Of a stretch of 64,000 nt of DNA, positions 24,296-35,233 are shown one piece after another (the stretch's first letter is position 1; the number at the start of each line of letters is the position of its first letter). Made by a program: the position numbers and the translations under genes. The notes under the pieces are model-generated. The model was not told where the DNA came from, did not search any database, and saw only the letters and a list, made by a program, of their open reading frames with translations. The DNA is from Gigaspora rosea (lineage: Eukaryota; Glomeromycota; Glomeromycetes; Diversisporales; Gigasporaceae): assembly GCA_003550325.1 (NCBI GenBank), contig QKWP01000669.1:1-64000 (forward strand), written 5' to 3'.

Positions 24296-24774
24296 GTAAG
24301 TAATGATCTTATCTACTATGATTTAACTTCTAATTTCGTATTACTAATCAAACCTTATCTGTTATGTACGACATGTCAAAAGCAGAAACCCAGAGTTAAA
24401 TTCAGCGTGCAAAGGCAAGAGCCACAACGATTTCAACAAAGAAGCACAAATCGAACGCATAAGAAAAAATTGTAATAGAAATTGTAAGTAATGATCTTAT
24501 CTACTATATAGACCTATGATTTAATTTAAACGTCTAATTTCATATTACTAATCAAACCTTATCTGTTATGTATGACATGTCAAAAGCAGAAAACCAGGGT
24601 TAAATAGACAAGATCCACGACAGTACAACGACAACAAAGAAGCACACAAATCGAACGCATGGCAGAATTGTATTGAATGTAAGTAATGATCTTATCTATT
24701 ATATATAGTCTATGCTTTAACTTCTAATTTCGTATACTAATCAAACTTTATTATGTACATTCGTTACATGGAAT

Positions 24775-25010
24775 TTTCTATGCATGTCACAGGAAATCCC
24801 TCCTTTGACATGTTATATGGGATATCCCATGACATGTCACACAGATATCCCATGACATGTCACAGAAAATCCTGTGACATATCACGGGAAATCCTGTGAT
24901 ATATCACACGGGATATCCCATGACATGTCACAGAAAATCCCGTAACATATCACAGGAAATCCCGTGACATGTTACTGGAAAATCCCGTGATATGTTACAC
25001 AAAAAAAGGC
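24775..25010. repeat. Palindromic satellite, CATGACATGTCAC unit
   Basis: Roughly ten units of about 24 bp alternate ATCCCATGACATGTCACA and AATCCTGTGACATATCAC variants, so each unit is an imperfect palindrome around GACATGTC. A lone unit also occurs at 23,317-23,345. Confidence 0.8.
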
Positions 25011-25101
25011 CCATTTCATTATGATCTTATTTCATTATGATCTGCCACAATTATTATTACTAGTACTTTGATCAAAAATTGGTTGAGAATTACTTGATTC
25101 T

Positions 25102-25320
25102 GCAGATTAGTATGGTATAAGTGAGCAAATCCATATAGTATAGACCAAATTTAAGATCTATCCTATACCAATTAGCTATAATTTTTAACCCTAACTCTAT
25201 ACTAATTAGCTATAAATTCTAACCCTAACTCTAATATATATAATACCAGATCAGTATAGCATAAATTTAAAAATTTAGCCTATACTTTACAAATCTGCTC
25301 ATCTATACATACTGATCTGT
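25102..25320. mobile_element. MITE family F, copy 1
   Basis: The left end GCAGATTAGTATGGTATAAG and the right end (reverse complement ACAGATCAGTATGTATAGAT) are inverted; the interior has two copies of AACCCTAACTCTA. Its relative at 50,943-51,126 shares the same ends. Confidence 0.75.
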
Positions 25321-26309
25321 GAAATACCTATTTTGCAATATTACCAAAATTAGAATTATTATTATTTACAGTAAATGAGTGCTAGAAATGCTTATTTGAA
25401 ATTCATCAATTAGTAAGATATAAATTGCTTAGGGAAGTAACAAAAATCAGGTGATTTTTTAGAGGAAAAAAGGGTAAAAAAAAGTGAAATTATATATAAG
25501 AAACCCTGACTATTTATATATTAAGGTGAGAAGGGAGTAGGCCTCTGATAAAAAATAATCAGGTAATTAATAATATAACCCTTATCCTTTATACCATCTA
25601 TTAGCAAATAGCTTTATATTTAGGTTATTAATTGTTTTGAGTTGTTAATTTGGATCTGAATAGAAATTTGAGCAAACAATGATATAAAAATGAGTGATGC
25701 TAAAAAAAACCAAACTTCGATCATATAAATTTTATATGATTGAATCTCTTGGTACTTTCAAATAATAAATTAATTAGTACTTACTTCATTTTCAACTATT
25801 ATTTGATCATCTTTGAGTTTATGAGACTTAGTACTTTTATTTTTAATAGTTCAACAGTAGCATGTCTTTGCTTTCTAAGTTTATTGGGCCTTTCTCTGTA
25901 GTTTGCCTTTCAATTAGAAAAAACATCTCACTTCTATTTGCTTTATATTGGTATAAATTTTATTATAGGCTTCTTCAATAGATCCAAAATAAATAATTTT
26001 ATTTTTTATACTAGATACTACTATTTACTCCTTATTCTGAAAATATTAAACAAATTCTTTTTTTATTTAGTCAATAGAAATTTCATGTGCCATATAGATA
26101 TGTGCTGCATAACCATGTTTGCAAAAATTATGAAATAACATGCCAAATAAATTCTAGACAGGTGCATTACTAGTGCATTTACCTGTAATATAATTATCTA
26201 ACTAATATTCAGCCTTCATTTAAATCTTATGTTTTCAAATCAACTCTTTCTAACGATCATCTGGACCAACTTTTTCATGACAACCGAACTGTAGAAATCT
26301 ATAGATAAT
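25321..26309. other. Spacer, no gene seen
   Basis: AT-rich sequence. Short frames (for example 25,938-26,138) are rich in Phe/Ile/Tyr/Asn as expected by chance and show no motif. Confidence 0.5.
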
Positions 26310-26772
26310 ATGCAACCACTTACTACAAAAATTCTTTTGGAGTATTCGGGAACAAGAGTTCTACTCAGGGCAACTGAAAAAGAGCTAAAAAAGAAGTCTT
26401 GGGATAGGTCTCCCTGGAGTAAAACACAAAAACTATCGAATAGTAGTTGGTTACTGAGTAACCGGAAGTCGTTGTCATCAAGCTCAAATGGTTTTGAACT
26501 TTATGGAGGCTGCATATTTTTCTGAAGACTACAAAACTTACATGGTTTTAAACCTACAAAACAAGTTGGACCTCTTGGAACTTTTCTTGTCCCTTTGGTC
26601 TTTTTCAAAATTTCACAAAGTGGGCATTCTTGCTTACCCCTCTAGAAGATCGACAATGTTTACCTCTTCCAATTTGGATATGCAGCTACCATATTGGAAT
26701 GAAGTCACTAGCGGATTTCGGCCTTTCAGAATAAACAACAAACGACATGTGTTTGAGAAAACCTTGAAATGA
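26310..26772 (+). pseudogene. Retroelement-like coding relic, paralogue at 37.5 kb
   Basis: Two overlapping frames (26,310-26,525 and 26,488-26,772). The second contains FLSLWSFSKFHKVGILAYPS then a VTSGF-RINNKR tail, which aligns with the fragment at 37,506-37,724 (LVFALKNFQKVGCLAYS then IVTSGLEINN). Shared sequence in two unrelated places marks it as a dispersed element. The family is not identified; the 3' part with a trailing AATAAAATC near 27,520 suits a LINE-like 3' end. Confidence 0.4.
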
Positions 26773-26982
26773 AATTTTGTTCTAGAATGTTCTTATAGGC
26801 GTAGTTTTCTTTTATATACCTTTCTCTATAGTTTTTTTAGATTAGAGACTATTTTTTCTAGTAATAGTTTTTTGCCTACATATGCTAATTTGAGTTTAGT
26901 TAGAGTAGAGACTACTTTTCTTAGTATCATGTAATTTTTAAAATAGTCCACAAGGTGCCAGGTCTTAATTTACCTGAGGCCT

Positions 26983-27458
26983 TGCTTTTCTTTTTTTTTT
27001 TCTTTTTCTATTATTTGTTTTCTCGTTTTCTTTTTGTTTTCTCTTTTTACTTTCTACCACTTTTCTCATTTTGCCCTTAGTAGTTTAGTTTTTTCCTCCT
27101 ACTTCCAAGGATATTTCCTCCGGAAAATGCCCTTGTATGGTGGAGCGAGGCTGATGGACTAGTCGGTGTCTCCCAAGATGCTATGCAGCGATTCGCATTT
27201 GGTTTAGTTTAGCTAAATCANTGCTTTTCTTTTTTTTTTTCTTTTTCTATTATTTGTTTTCTCGTTTTCTTTTTGTTTTCTCTTTTTACTTTCTACTTCT
27301 TTTTTTATTTTGCCCTTTGTAGTTTAGTTTTTTCCTCCCACCGTCAAGGATATTTCTCTGGGAAATGCTCTTGTATGGTGGAGTGAGGCTGATGGACTAG
27401 TCGGTATCTCCTGAGATGCCATACCGCGATTCGCATTTGGTTTAGTTTAGCTAAATCG
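26983..27458. repeat. Direct duplication flanking a single N (27,221)
   Basis: The 238 bp before the N (26,983-27,220) and the 237 bp after it (27,222-27,458) are diverged copies. Both run from TGCTTTTC through a long CT tract to GCATTTGGTTTAGTTTAGC. The single N between the copies suggests a scaffold join of overlapping contigs rather than a biological tandem. Confidence 0.85.
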
Positions 27459-27699
27459 GATGATACCTATGCTGTATCATTCTTTGTCTAATGAGTTTGT
27501 ACTATTTTTTAGTAGTATAATAAAATCAAAGAGGTCGTATTTGGCGAGTCTTGCCTAAGAGGAAAAAAAAATCTTATGTTTTGATACAAGCTTTTTAATC
27601 ATATTGAATACCCCTTGGGCTTCATTATTTTCAAATATAGCTTTATTTGCAGTATATTGAAATCTAAAAATGTTTTACTGTAAATTACTCATACATACA

Positions 27700-28150
27700 T
27701 ATAAAAAGTCTAAATTTCTGAAATTTTCAAGAATTCTATTTTGTAAAACTATTAATCTTCCTTGATTAATACAATGTAATATATTAGGCTGGGATCTATG
27801 TAATCCATTTTGATATTCAATAGAGCTTGAATTCCAATAAGTAACAAGCCCTATATTAAAGACATTAAAAACAAACTGACTACAATTTTCAGTAATATTT
27901 GAATGAACAACCTCTATACTATAAATTCTTTCAATAAAGTTAATACTGTTTGGGTTTCAGAATATTATCTTTCAATAGTTCTATTCAATCATTTATAAAG
28001 TTATTAGTAGTCTATAGTTTTGTATTAAATCTATTTTCTTGACTTGGTAAATGTCCACTATCAATAAAACAAAGAATCCATTTTTGACTTAGCCAATTCT
28101 CTTCAAGATTGCATATAAAAAATGCTTTGATTTCAGTTGAAATTGGAAGT
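27700..28150 (-). pseudogene. MULE-like transposase C-terminal relic
   Basis: Minus-strand pieces in shifting frames read KWILCFIDSGHLPSQENRFN, TTNNF, INFIERIYSIEVVHSNITEN, GLVTYWNSSSIEYQNGLH and INQGRLIVLQ. The order (W-CF-D-G-LP, TNNF, FIERIY, Gly-Leu-Val-Thr with a later INxGRL) is what I recall of Mutator-like transposase C-terminal halves common in these fungi. Several stops and frameshifts; not functional. A pogo-like MITE lies directly to its right. Confidence 0.5.
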
Positions 28151-28200
28151 GAATATATATATTGTTGTATTCAATTGCTATTTCTTTTGCTTCGATAATA

Positions 28201-28372
28201 TAGTCTTCCTTCTCTATAATTACATGTTTGTATTAAGGAAATTGGTGATTATAAAAGAGTATGATTATATAAAAGTTTTTTTTATTAGTTTTTTAATAAA
28301 TTATCTCAAAAATTAATGTGATTGTATAAGAGTTGTGATTATATAGGAGGTGATTATAGAGGAGGAAAACTG
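28201..28372. mobile_element. pogo/Tc1-like MITE, copy 1
   Basis: The left end TAGTCTTCCTTCTCTATAAT and the right end (reverse complement CAGTTTTCCTCCTCTATAAT) are inverted and flanked by TA on both sides, the hallmark of Tc1/mariner/pogo insertion. The same ends recur at 40,386-40,542. Confidence 0.65.
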
Positions 28373-28824
28373 TACTTCTACATCTTTCAACAATTTTAAA
28401 TGCCAATGCTATTGGGTATATAAGTAATATGATTATAATTGAAAACTTGTATGCTTTGAATTAGGGGGCTTACAGAAATCAGCTGATTTCAGAGGTGGGG
28501 GTCAGCTGAAGTATCAGATATATTTCTAGCCAAAAATTTATAATTCTGGCCAAAGTTACAAAATTATTTTTGACCAAAATTATAGATTTATTAACAATAT
28601 TTAATAATTAATAACTTTTTAATTTACTGAATCAAATTTAATGATTTAACTGCCAAAATGATACTCTCAATAAGAGGATTCTAGCAAGCCAAAATCATTA
28701 AAATCTAATCACAAGATCCTAAGATAGAATAGATATATGTTACTATAAAAGTTTTATAATTTATTAAAAAATTATAAACCATTTATAGTAACACAAATTT
28801 ATTCTGATCCCTGGATCCTTTGAT

Positions 28825-30119
28825 TAGGGCTCCTACAAACCCAGATCAAATCAAACTTTAGGTCAGATTTGGGTTTGATTTGATTTGAAATCAAACCCAA
28901 ACTATGATTAAAAAAATATTTGAGTTTAATTTGAAGCAAACTTTTTAGTTAAATTTTGAGTTTGGTTTGAATTTGAGTTTGAAGTTTGCAAACTAGTTTG
29001 AGTTTGAATAATATAAATATATTTTTATATTTTAATTGATAATTCGCCAGTCAACTAGAGAGTGATCATATAAAAATCACTATAGGCGAAATGTGGCGTG
29101 CTTCTATCTAAAACTTTTTTCTTACTAAGTTAACTATACATGCCTACTAATTGAAAATTGTAGAGCTCGGCGAGACGCATCTAACGGTGGTTAGATCATC
29201 CAAATCTGCCTAGTGGATGGCGAGATATCGTCGAAAAACGATTGGCCGACTATATAAAATCTCTATATAAACAAATATTGTTTACATATGAGATTTTATA
29301 TAGTCGGCCAATCGATTTTCAACGATATTTTGCCATCCACTGGGCCGATTTGGATGATCTAACCACCTTTAGATGCGTCTCGACGAGCTCTACGACTTTC
29401 AATTAGTGGACAAGTATCGTTAACTTAGTAATAAAAAAAAGATTTAGATGGAAGAACGCCACATTTCGCCTATAGTGATTTTCATATGTAATCTGCATCT
29501 TTGAGTTTTATATAGTCAGTCAATCGTTTTTGATGATATTTCGCCATCCACTTGGCTGATTTGGATGTCTAACCACCGTTAGATGCATCTCGACGACTTT
29601 ACAACTTTTAATTAGTGGACATGTATCGTTAACTTAGTAAGAAAAAAGGTTTAGATGGGAGAACGTGATTTTCATATGTAATCTAATCACTAAGTTTTAT
29701 ATAGTCGCCAATTGTTTTTTGATGATATCTCACCATCCACCAGGCCGATCTAACCACTTTTAGATGCGTCTCGACAAGCTCTACAACTTTCAATTAGTGG
29801 ACATGTATCATTAACTTAGTAAAAAAAGTTTCAAATGGAAGCACACCACATTTTGCCTATGATCACTCTCTAGTTGACAGGCTGATTATCATTTAAAATA
29901 TAAAAATATATATATGTCATTCAAACTCAAACTAGTTTGCAAACTTCAAATCAAACTCAAATCAAACTTAGTATAGTATTTGGGTTTGGTTTGAATTTGA
30001 TTATTTTTTATTTGAATTTGGGTTTGATCTCAAACTTTATAAAATTTATAGTTTGAGCTTGGTTTGATTTGGGGTTTGATCAAACTCAAATCAAACCCGG
30101 ATCAAACTTTAGAACCCTA
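28825..30119. mobile_element. Foldback family B, middle shell of a nest
   Basis: Inverted ends TAGGGCTC and TAGGGTTC lead into arms made of repeated TTTGGGTTTGATTTGA-like words. It is inserted into family A where GGATCC meets TGATTGG, and its flanks TTTGAT and TTGTGAT may be a worn target duplication. Family C sits in its middle. Confidence 0.7.
29034..29894. mobile_element. Foldback family C, copy 3, innermost of a nest
   Basis: The ends AATTGATAATTCGCCAGTC and the mirrored AATGATAATCAGC bound arms with the family core (GAGCTCGGCGAGACGCATCT). The right arm is repeated twice more (about 29,500-29,690 and 29,695-29,885), so the element has one left arm and three tandem right arms. Confidence 0.8.
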
Positions 30120-30227
30120 CTTGTGATTGGATTTTAATTATTTTGGTCTAACTAGAATTTTCTTATTGAGTGATCATTTTGGTAGTCAAATTATCAAAAT
30201 TGACCCAGTAGATCAAAAGTTATTAAT

Positions 30228-30375
30228 GTTGTGCCTCAGATCGGTTCTTGCGTCAGATGCAAACTGACACATCTCAGATGCTGATTTTTAGGTGACACAC
30301 ATCACCTGTCAATTGGTCATCTGAGGTGCGTAAGTTGTAATTTGAGGTGCATGAGTTGTAAACTGACGCACGATC
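30228..30375. repeat. Dispersed repeat next to family A, copy 1
   Basis: This runs from GTTGTGCCTCAGATCGGTTC to the palindromic GGTGACACACATCACC and GGTCATCTGAGGTGCG. An inverted copy lies at 53,900-54,005. Both adjoin a family A element, so it is probably part of a larger composite. Confidence 0.7.
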
Positions 30376-30479
30376 TTACTGAATAACAAAAAATGTTTTA
30401 AGCTGATATTTTATAATAATTCACGGTGGGCATTTATTAGTAAAATTTTTTAGTAACTGGAATGGGAAACGATTTCTCT

Positions 30480-31630
30480 TCACAAGACCATAAAAAACAC
30501 AGTACGACTGTTAAAAGTGAACAAATAGGTTATTTTAGACAGGATCTAAAAACTGGATCAAGCGATGAGTATTAATTTTAATTTTTATTTTAAGTTTTTT
30601 TTTTTTTTTTTAAGAAATAAAAACTAACACTTTCTTCTCTTTTGCAGTTTTTGATTCATTGGAACAAGAGCTATAAGGTGATATGATACAGGATCATTTG
30701 GTCGGGAACTTGACAACAAAGATAGGGTTTACTGGACACAGATTTGGGCAAGATAAGTACTAGCTTCTTCTCTTGTTCTAGGTTTGTTTCTTTTTTTTTT
30801 AAGATATAAACTAACAATTTTTTCTCTTTGTAAGTTTTTGCTTCGTTAGAACGGTTAGAACGCGAAGCAACTGAAATGCAAATCGTGAACTTGAAAGTTA
30901 GAACAGGTGAACTTTGAATAAGTATTAGATTTCACTCTCTTATTTTAAATTCAACTACTTTTTTCAAAAATATGAACTAACAATTTCTTTTTCTTGTAGG
31001 TCTTTGCTTCTATGAAACAGTTGGAACGTGAAATGAACTTGGAAGATTTGGATCTTTGCGAGTATGGACAAATGATAAGTATTACTTTCTATTTATTTTT
31101 TTAGGTTCAATTTCTTTTTTTTTCAGAATATGAACTAACTATTTCTTCTTTTTTTAGGTCTTTACTCTGTTGGAACAGTTAGAACGTGAAACGAACTTGA
31201 AGGTTTGGATTTGGGGCGGGAAACTGAAATTTGGACAAGTGATAGGTGCCACTCTCAATTTCTTGTTCTAGGCTCTCAATTTCTTTTTTTTCAAAATATG
31301 AGCTAACAATTTCTTTTTCTTTCATAGAATGGACTTGGGATTTGGATCTGAACGGAGAACTGGAACCTTGAATAAATGATTTTTCATAGGTCTTTGCTCA
31401 TTGAAATAGTTGGAATGCAAAATGGACTTGATTTGGATCTGGGTGAGAAGCTAGAACTTGGAACAAGCGATAAGTACCACTTTCAATTACTTGTTCTAGT
31501 CCCTTATTCAATTTTTTTTTTCAGAATATGAACTAACAATTTCTTTTTGCAGGTCTTTGCTCATTTAAATGGTTGGAACACGAAATGGACCTGACGATTT
31601 GGATCTGGGTGAGAAACTGAAACTTTAGTT
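30480..31630 (+). repeat. Exon-intron cassette array 2
   Basis: About eight units of roughly 160 bp. Each has an exon-like part reading close to FASLEQLEREMNLEDLDL, a GATAA-GTATTA type donor, the near-constant intron segment ATATGAACTAACAATTTC (branch site), a T-rich tract, and TTTGTAG/TTGCAG before GTCTTTGC. The branch segment begins near 30,614, 30,807, 30,977, 31,127, 31,300 and 31,527. Exons have lost frame while intron signals stay nearly identical. No start codon or conserved domain is recognised. Confidence 0.75.
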
Positions 31631-32239
31631 AATTTTATCTTGGTCTATATTTTAGTCAGATAGTTTATGAAGTCATAACGTATCATTATGATTCAACGAT
31701 GTTGTAATTGATAAATTCAGGATTTGTGCATTGTATGTTGATATATGTATAATGTATAATTTGAACTTTATTTTATTAATAAAAAAAATATGAATGTACA
31801 ATATAGTAATTAATCATGACTACTTTACTTATATTCAGTACCCATTCATGTGATATTCTGAATTATTTATTAAAACAAGATATATTTACAGTCTGTTATA
31901 CAAATTGTACTATTGCATATTGTAACTAGGGTCCAGAATCGGATAGCCCGATTGATTTTGGAATTTTTGATAGCTGTGAAAATAGCATTCCACGATTAGT
32001 GAATAAGCTGAAATTAAACAAATAAATAATTTTTTAAAAACAGCTATAATGAATACTCAACTAATAATAAGGCCATTACTAAAGTCCTGGATAAAGAAAT
32101 TGACAAACAATTAGAATTAATGCAAGTTATAGAACTGGATTGATATCTTACTATAAGTGAAAAAACAATTAAATCTAATAAATTTTTTTAAGTTTTTTTG
32201 CTTAATTATAATAATTTGCTTGAAAGTTCTCATTGGAAG
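31631..32239. other. Spacer, no gene seen
   Basis: AT-rich sequence with a possible polyadenylation-type AATAAAAAAA near 31,778-31,789 downstream of array 2. Confidence 0.4.
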
Positions 32240-32860
32240 CATATAAATATATAATATAACTTAAGTAATATTTATTAAGTTATGTAAAAAAAATTTAAGC
32301 AAAAGTTTAATAAGTTATATAAAAAATAATTTAAGTGAAAGTTTAATAAGTTATATAAAAAAATAATTTAGGCAAAGATTTAGTAAATAATATAAAAAAA
32401 TAATTTGGTCAAAGGTTTAGTAAGTTATATAAAAGAATAATTTGAGCAAAGACTTAATTAATAATTTGAGCAAAGGTTTAGTAAGCAATTTTGAGCAAAG
32501 GTTTAGTAAGTAATTTAAACAAGGGTTTAGTAAGCTATATAAAAAAATGACAGTTTAATAAATAATTTGAGCAAAAGTTCAGTAAATAATTTAAGCAAAG
32601 ATTTAGCAAGCTATATAAAAAAGACATTTTAAGTAAGGTTTAATACAAAATTTGAGCAAAGGTTTAGCAATTAATTTGAGCAAAGGATCAGTAAGTTATT
32701 TGAGCAAAAGTTCTGTGAATAGTTTGAGTAAAAGTTTAGTATGTTATATAAATAATAATTTGAGCAAAGGTTTAATAAGTAATTTGAGCAAAGGTTCAGT
32801 ATGTAATTTTTGAACAAAAGTTTAGTATATAATTTGAGTGAAAGTTTTATTATTTTTTCT
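32240..32860. repeat. Minisatellite, TTTGAGCAAAGGTTTAGTAA unit
   Basis: About 620 bp of short units of variable length built from AATTTGAGCAAAGGTTTAGT, some followed by AAGTTATATAAAAAA. Units of about 22 bp and 37 bp are interleaved. No reading frame. Confidence 0.85.
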
Positions 32861-35233
32861 TTTATAATTATTAAATAGTTTGATAAAAATTTTTTACTTA
32901 ATTAGTCAAATGGGAGTCTCTAAACATCCTATTTCTTTTTCTGATTCCAAAATTTTTATCCACAAATAAGATTTTTTAAACCTTATTTATTTTCAAAATA
33001 CACTATGTTTTTTTAATTCTGAAACCTTTTATTTAAATCTAATTATCTTTATTGGTTTACAACAAATTTATTAATCAAATATAATTTTAATTTTCTATAA
33101 TTTTTATACATAATATGCTATTAGTATTCATGTTGTATATCTAAATTGAATTTTTGTGGCTTCTAAATAAACTTGTAATAAAATTTTAAACTGTCATAGC
33201 TGGTTAGAAAATTCAAATTCTAGTTAATATGCAAATTTAAAATTGACTTAATAAAATTAGGCAATTATTAGATTATTAAAACAGATAAAATTGAATTTAT
33301 GTTCATATTGTAATTTTTAAAAATAATTGCTTATAATGCATTTGAAAGTTTACTAAACTTCTCAATAATTAATAAATCTTTTAATTAATAGTATAAACTC
33401 TTTAATTTATTATATTAGAGGAATATATTTTTATATACTATTAGAACTACTAAAGATTATTGGATAAAAATAATTTGCTTGCAAATTCTAAAATATTAAC
33501 TATTATAATCATGAAGTTAAACTATTATCTTTTTTGTTTAAAAAAGATAAATTAGTAAAATCCTTTATATTGTTAAGTTATATTAAGTCTTTTTTTCATA
33601 AATAAAAATATTTAATTAATAAATAAAATCAAGATTATAAAAAATAAATAATTATTAATTTTTATGCCAATTGTAATTTTTATTGAAGATATTAGTCAAT
33701 TAATAATTGATATGAGAAATTATGTAGTACTTATATTTTATATTGGAATAAAATCTTGGTAAATTTAGAATTAATATAAGTTGATTTTAAATATACTTAT
33801 ATTAAAGTAAAAATTTAAATTTACTCAAATTAATAAAGATTTTAATTAACTTAAAGTGATTACAAATTCATTTAGTCATATTCAATAAAAACTATTAAAT
33901 TAATTTAATTAGCAGCTATTATAATCTTGATTACTTTTTTTAAAAAAAATTATTATACAAATTAATTTAAAATATTTTATTAATAAAAAAAAAGTGTTTA
34001 TAAAACTATTTAACAAATTTAATAATTTATTTACTACAAAGAAAATATTTTATAAAAATTATTTAATGAATGTAATAATTTATTTAACTAGCTTTTTTTT
34101 TAAAAAAATAAATCTTAAATTTTCTTATGTTTTTTATATTAATAAATTAATAATAAAATTTTATAATAAGTTAAAGAAATTTTTTGCTTATAAAAAATAA
34201 ATAATAAATTTTTAGCAGAATAACTAGAAATCTTTTGAATATAAATTTAGTATAAAAAAAGTTTTTTTGAGCTATTATTTTGTTAATATAAATATGACTT
34301 AATAATATAAGTTTTTACTAATATATCTTTTATAAACAAAAAGTTAATAGTTTAGCTTTGTAATGATAATAATAATTTTTTTTCAATTATTTGAATTTTA
34401 TTAAATATATTAAAAATTCATCAACCAGTAAAAATCAATACTTGCATATTAATTAAGAATTGGCAAAATTGGTAATTAATGTAAAATATATTCTATTATT
34501 AATTCTAGATACATTAATTATTGCAAATGTAATTATCAAGGTAATTTACTTTTTAAATTATTAATTATTAAAAATGCAATTAGTAGAATGCAGTTACTTT
34601 TGCAAAGCAATTTTATTTTTTATATTTGTAGCTATTTATATTACTTATTCATAATACTAATTATACTTGTAAAGCTTCTCACAAACTTATAACTTTTTAA
34701 AAAAAAATTATAAAATTTGAATTAGGTCCTATAGAAAAATTTTATCTTATATAGTTATTAAAATTAAATCTACTTGAAATTGATTAAGAAGCTTATTAGC
34801 AATAAATTGGTTTTGTTACAACTAGATCAAAAAAATTTTTTTTGTACATGTTATTTACTTTTTTAATAAATAATTGTATAGCCTAACTGTATAATACTTT
34901 TTAATTTACAATAAATCAAAAATATATATGGGCCATAGTCAATTAAAATATGGCTTATAGCTTTTTTTCCATTTTAAGAAAATCATATTTGAAATTTAGT
35001 ATAACAACAACAATGATGTTCTATTATTAGTAGAACCTGTTTGATCAACATGAATTAGCCAATTATACAAGCTCTTTCTATAACTATCAGCAAGGTTCAA
35101 CAAGCTTATTTCTAAAATCTATTTTTAAATTGGTTCTATTCACATGAAAAATTGGCATTGACAAAAATTTTATTATATAAATTAATGCTTTAAATGCTAA
35201 ATTCTATAGTCAATTGCATGCTTTAATTGATAG
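32861..35233. other. Extremely AT-rich DNA, no gene seen
   Basis: Low-complexity A/T sequence. The 68-codon frame at 33,994-34,200 is almost only Lys/Phe/Asn/Ile/Leu/Tyr and is what such composition yields by chance. Confidence 0.6.

Larger units (their letters stand above)
22600..24770 (+). repeat. Exon-intron cassette array 1
   Basis: About seven diverged units. Each has an exon-like part reading KFSMQRQEPRQYNDDFNKEA, a VIEI end, a GTAAGTAATGATC donor, TTACTAATCAAACC as a likely branch region, and a CAAAAGCAG-type acceptor. Donors lie near 22,770, 23,208, 23,462, 24,296, 24,484 and 24,680. Frames are broken in most units. A MITE (23,766-24,050) and an extra exon-like segment interrupt the array. 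Confidence 0.7.
28606..30227. mobile_element. Foldback family A, outer shell of a nest
   Basis: The left arm (28,606-28,824) holds AAGAGGATTCTAGCAAGCC and the right arm (30,120-30,227) holds its partner TCTTATTGAGTGATCATTTT. Everything between 28,825 and 30,119 is inserted foreign DNA. Three uninterrupted relatives stand in tandem at 54,010-54,985. No coding. Confidence 0.75.

Noticed and set aside
33994-34200. 68-codon ORF that resembles an organelle membrane protein
   Set aside because: It uses almost only Lys, Phe, Asn, Ile, Leu and Tyr, the codons expected from A/T-only DNA. No motif and no codon bias change from its surroundings.
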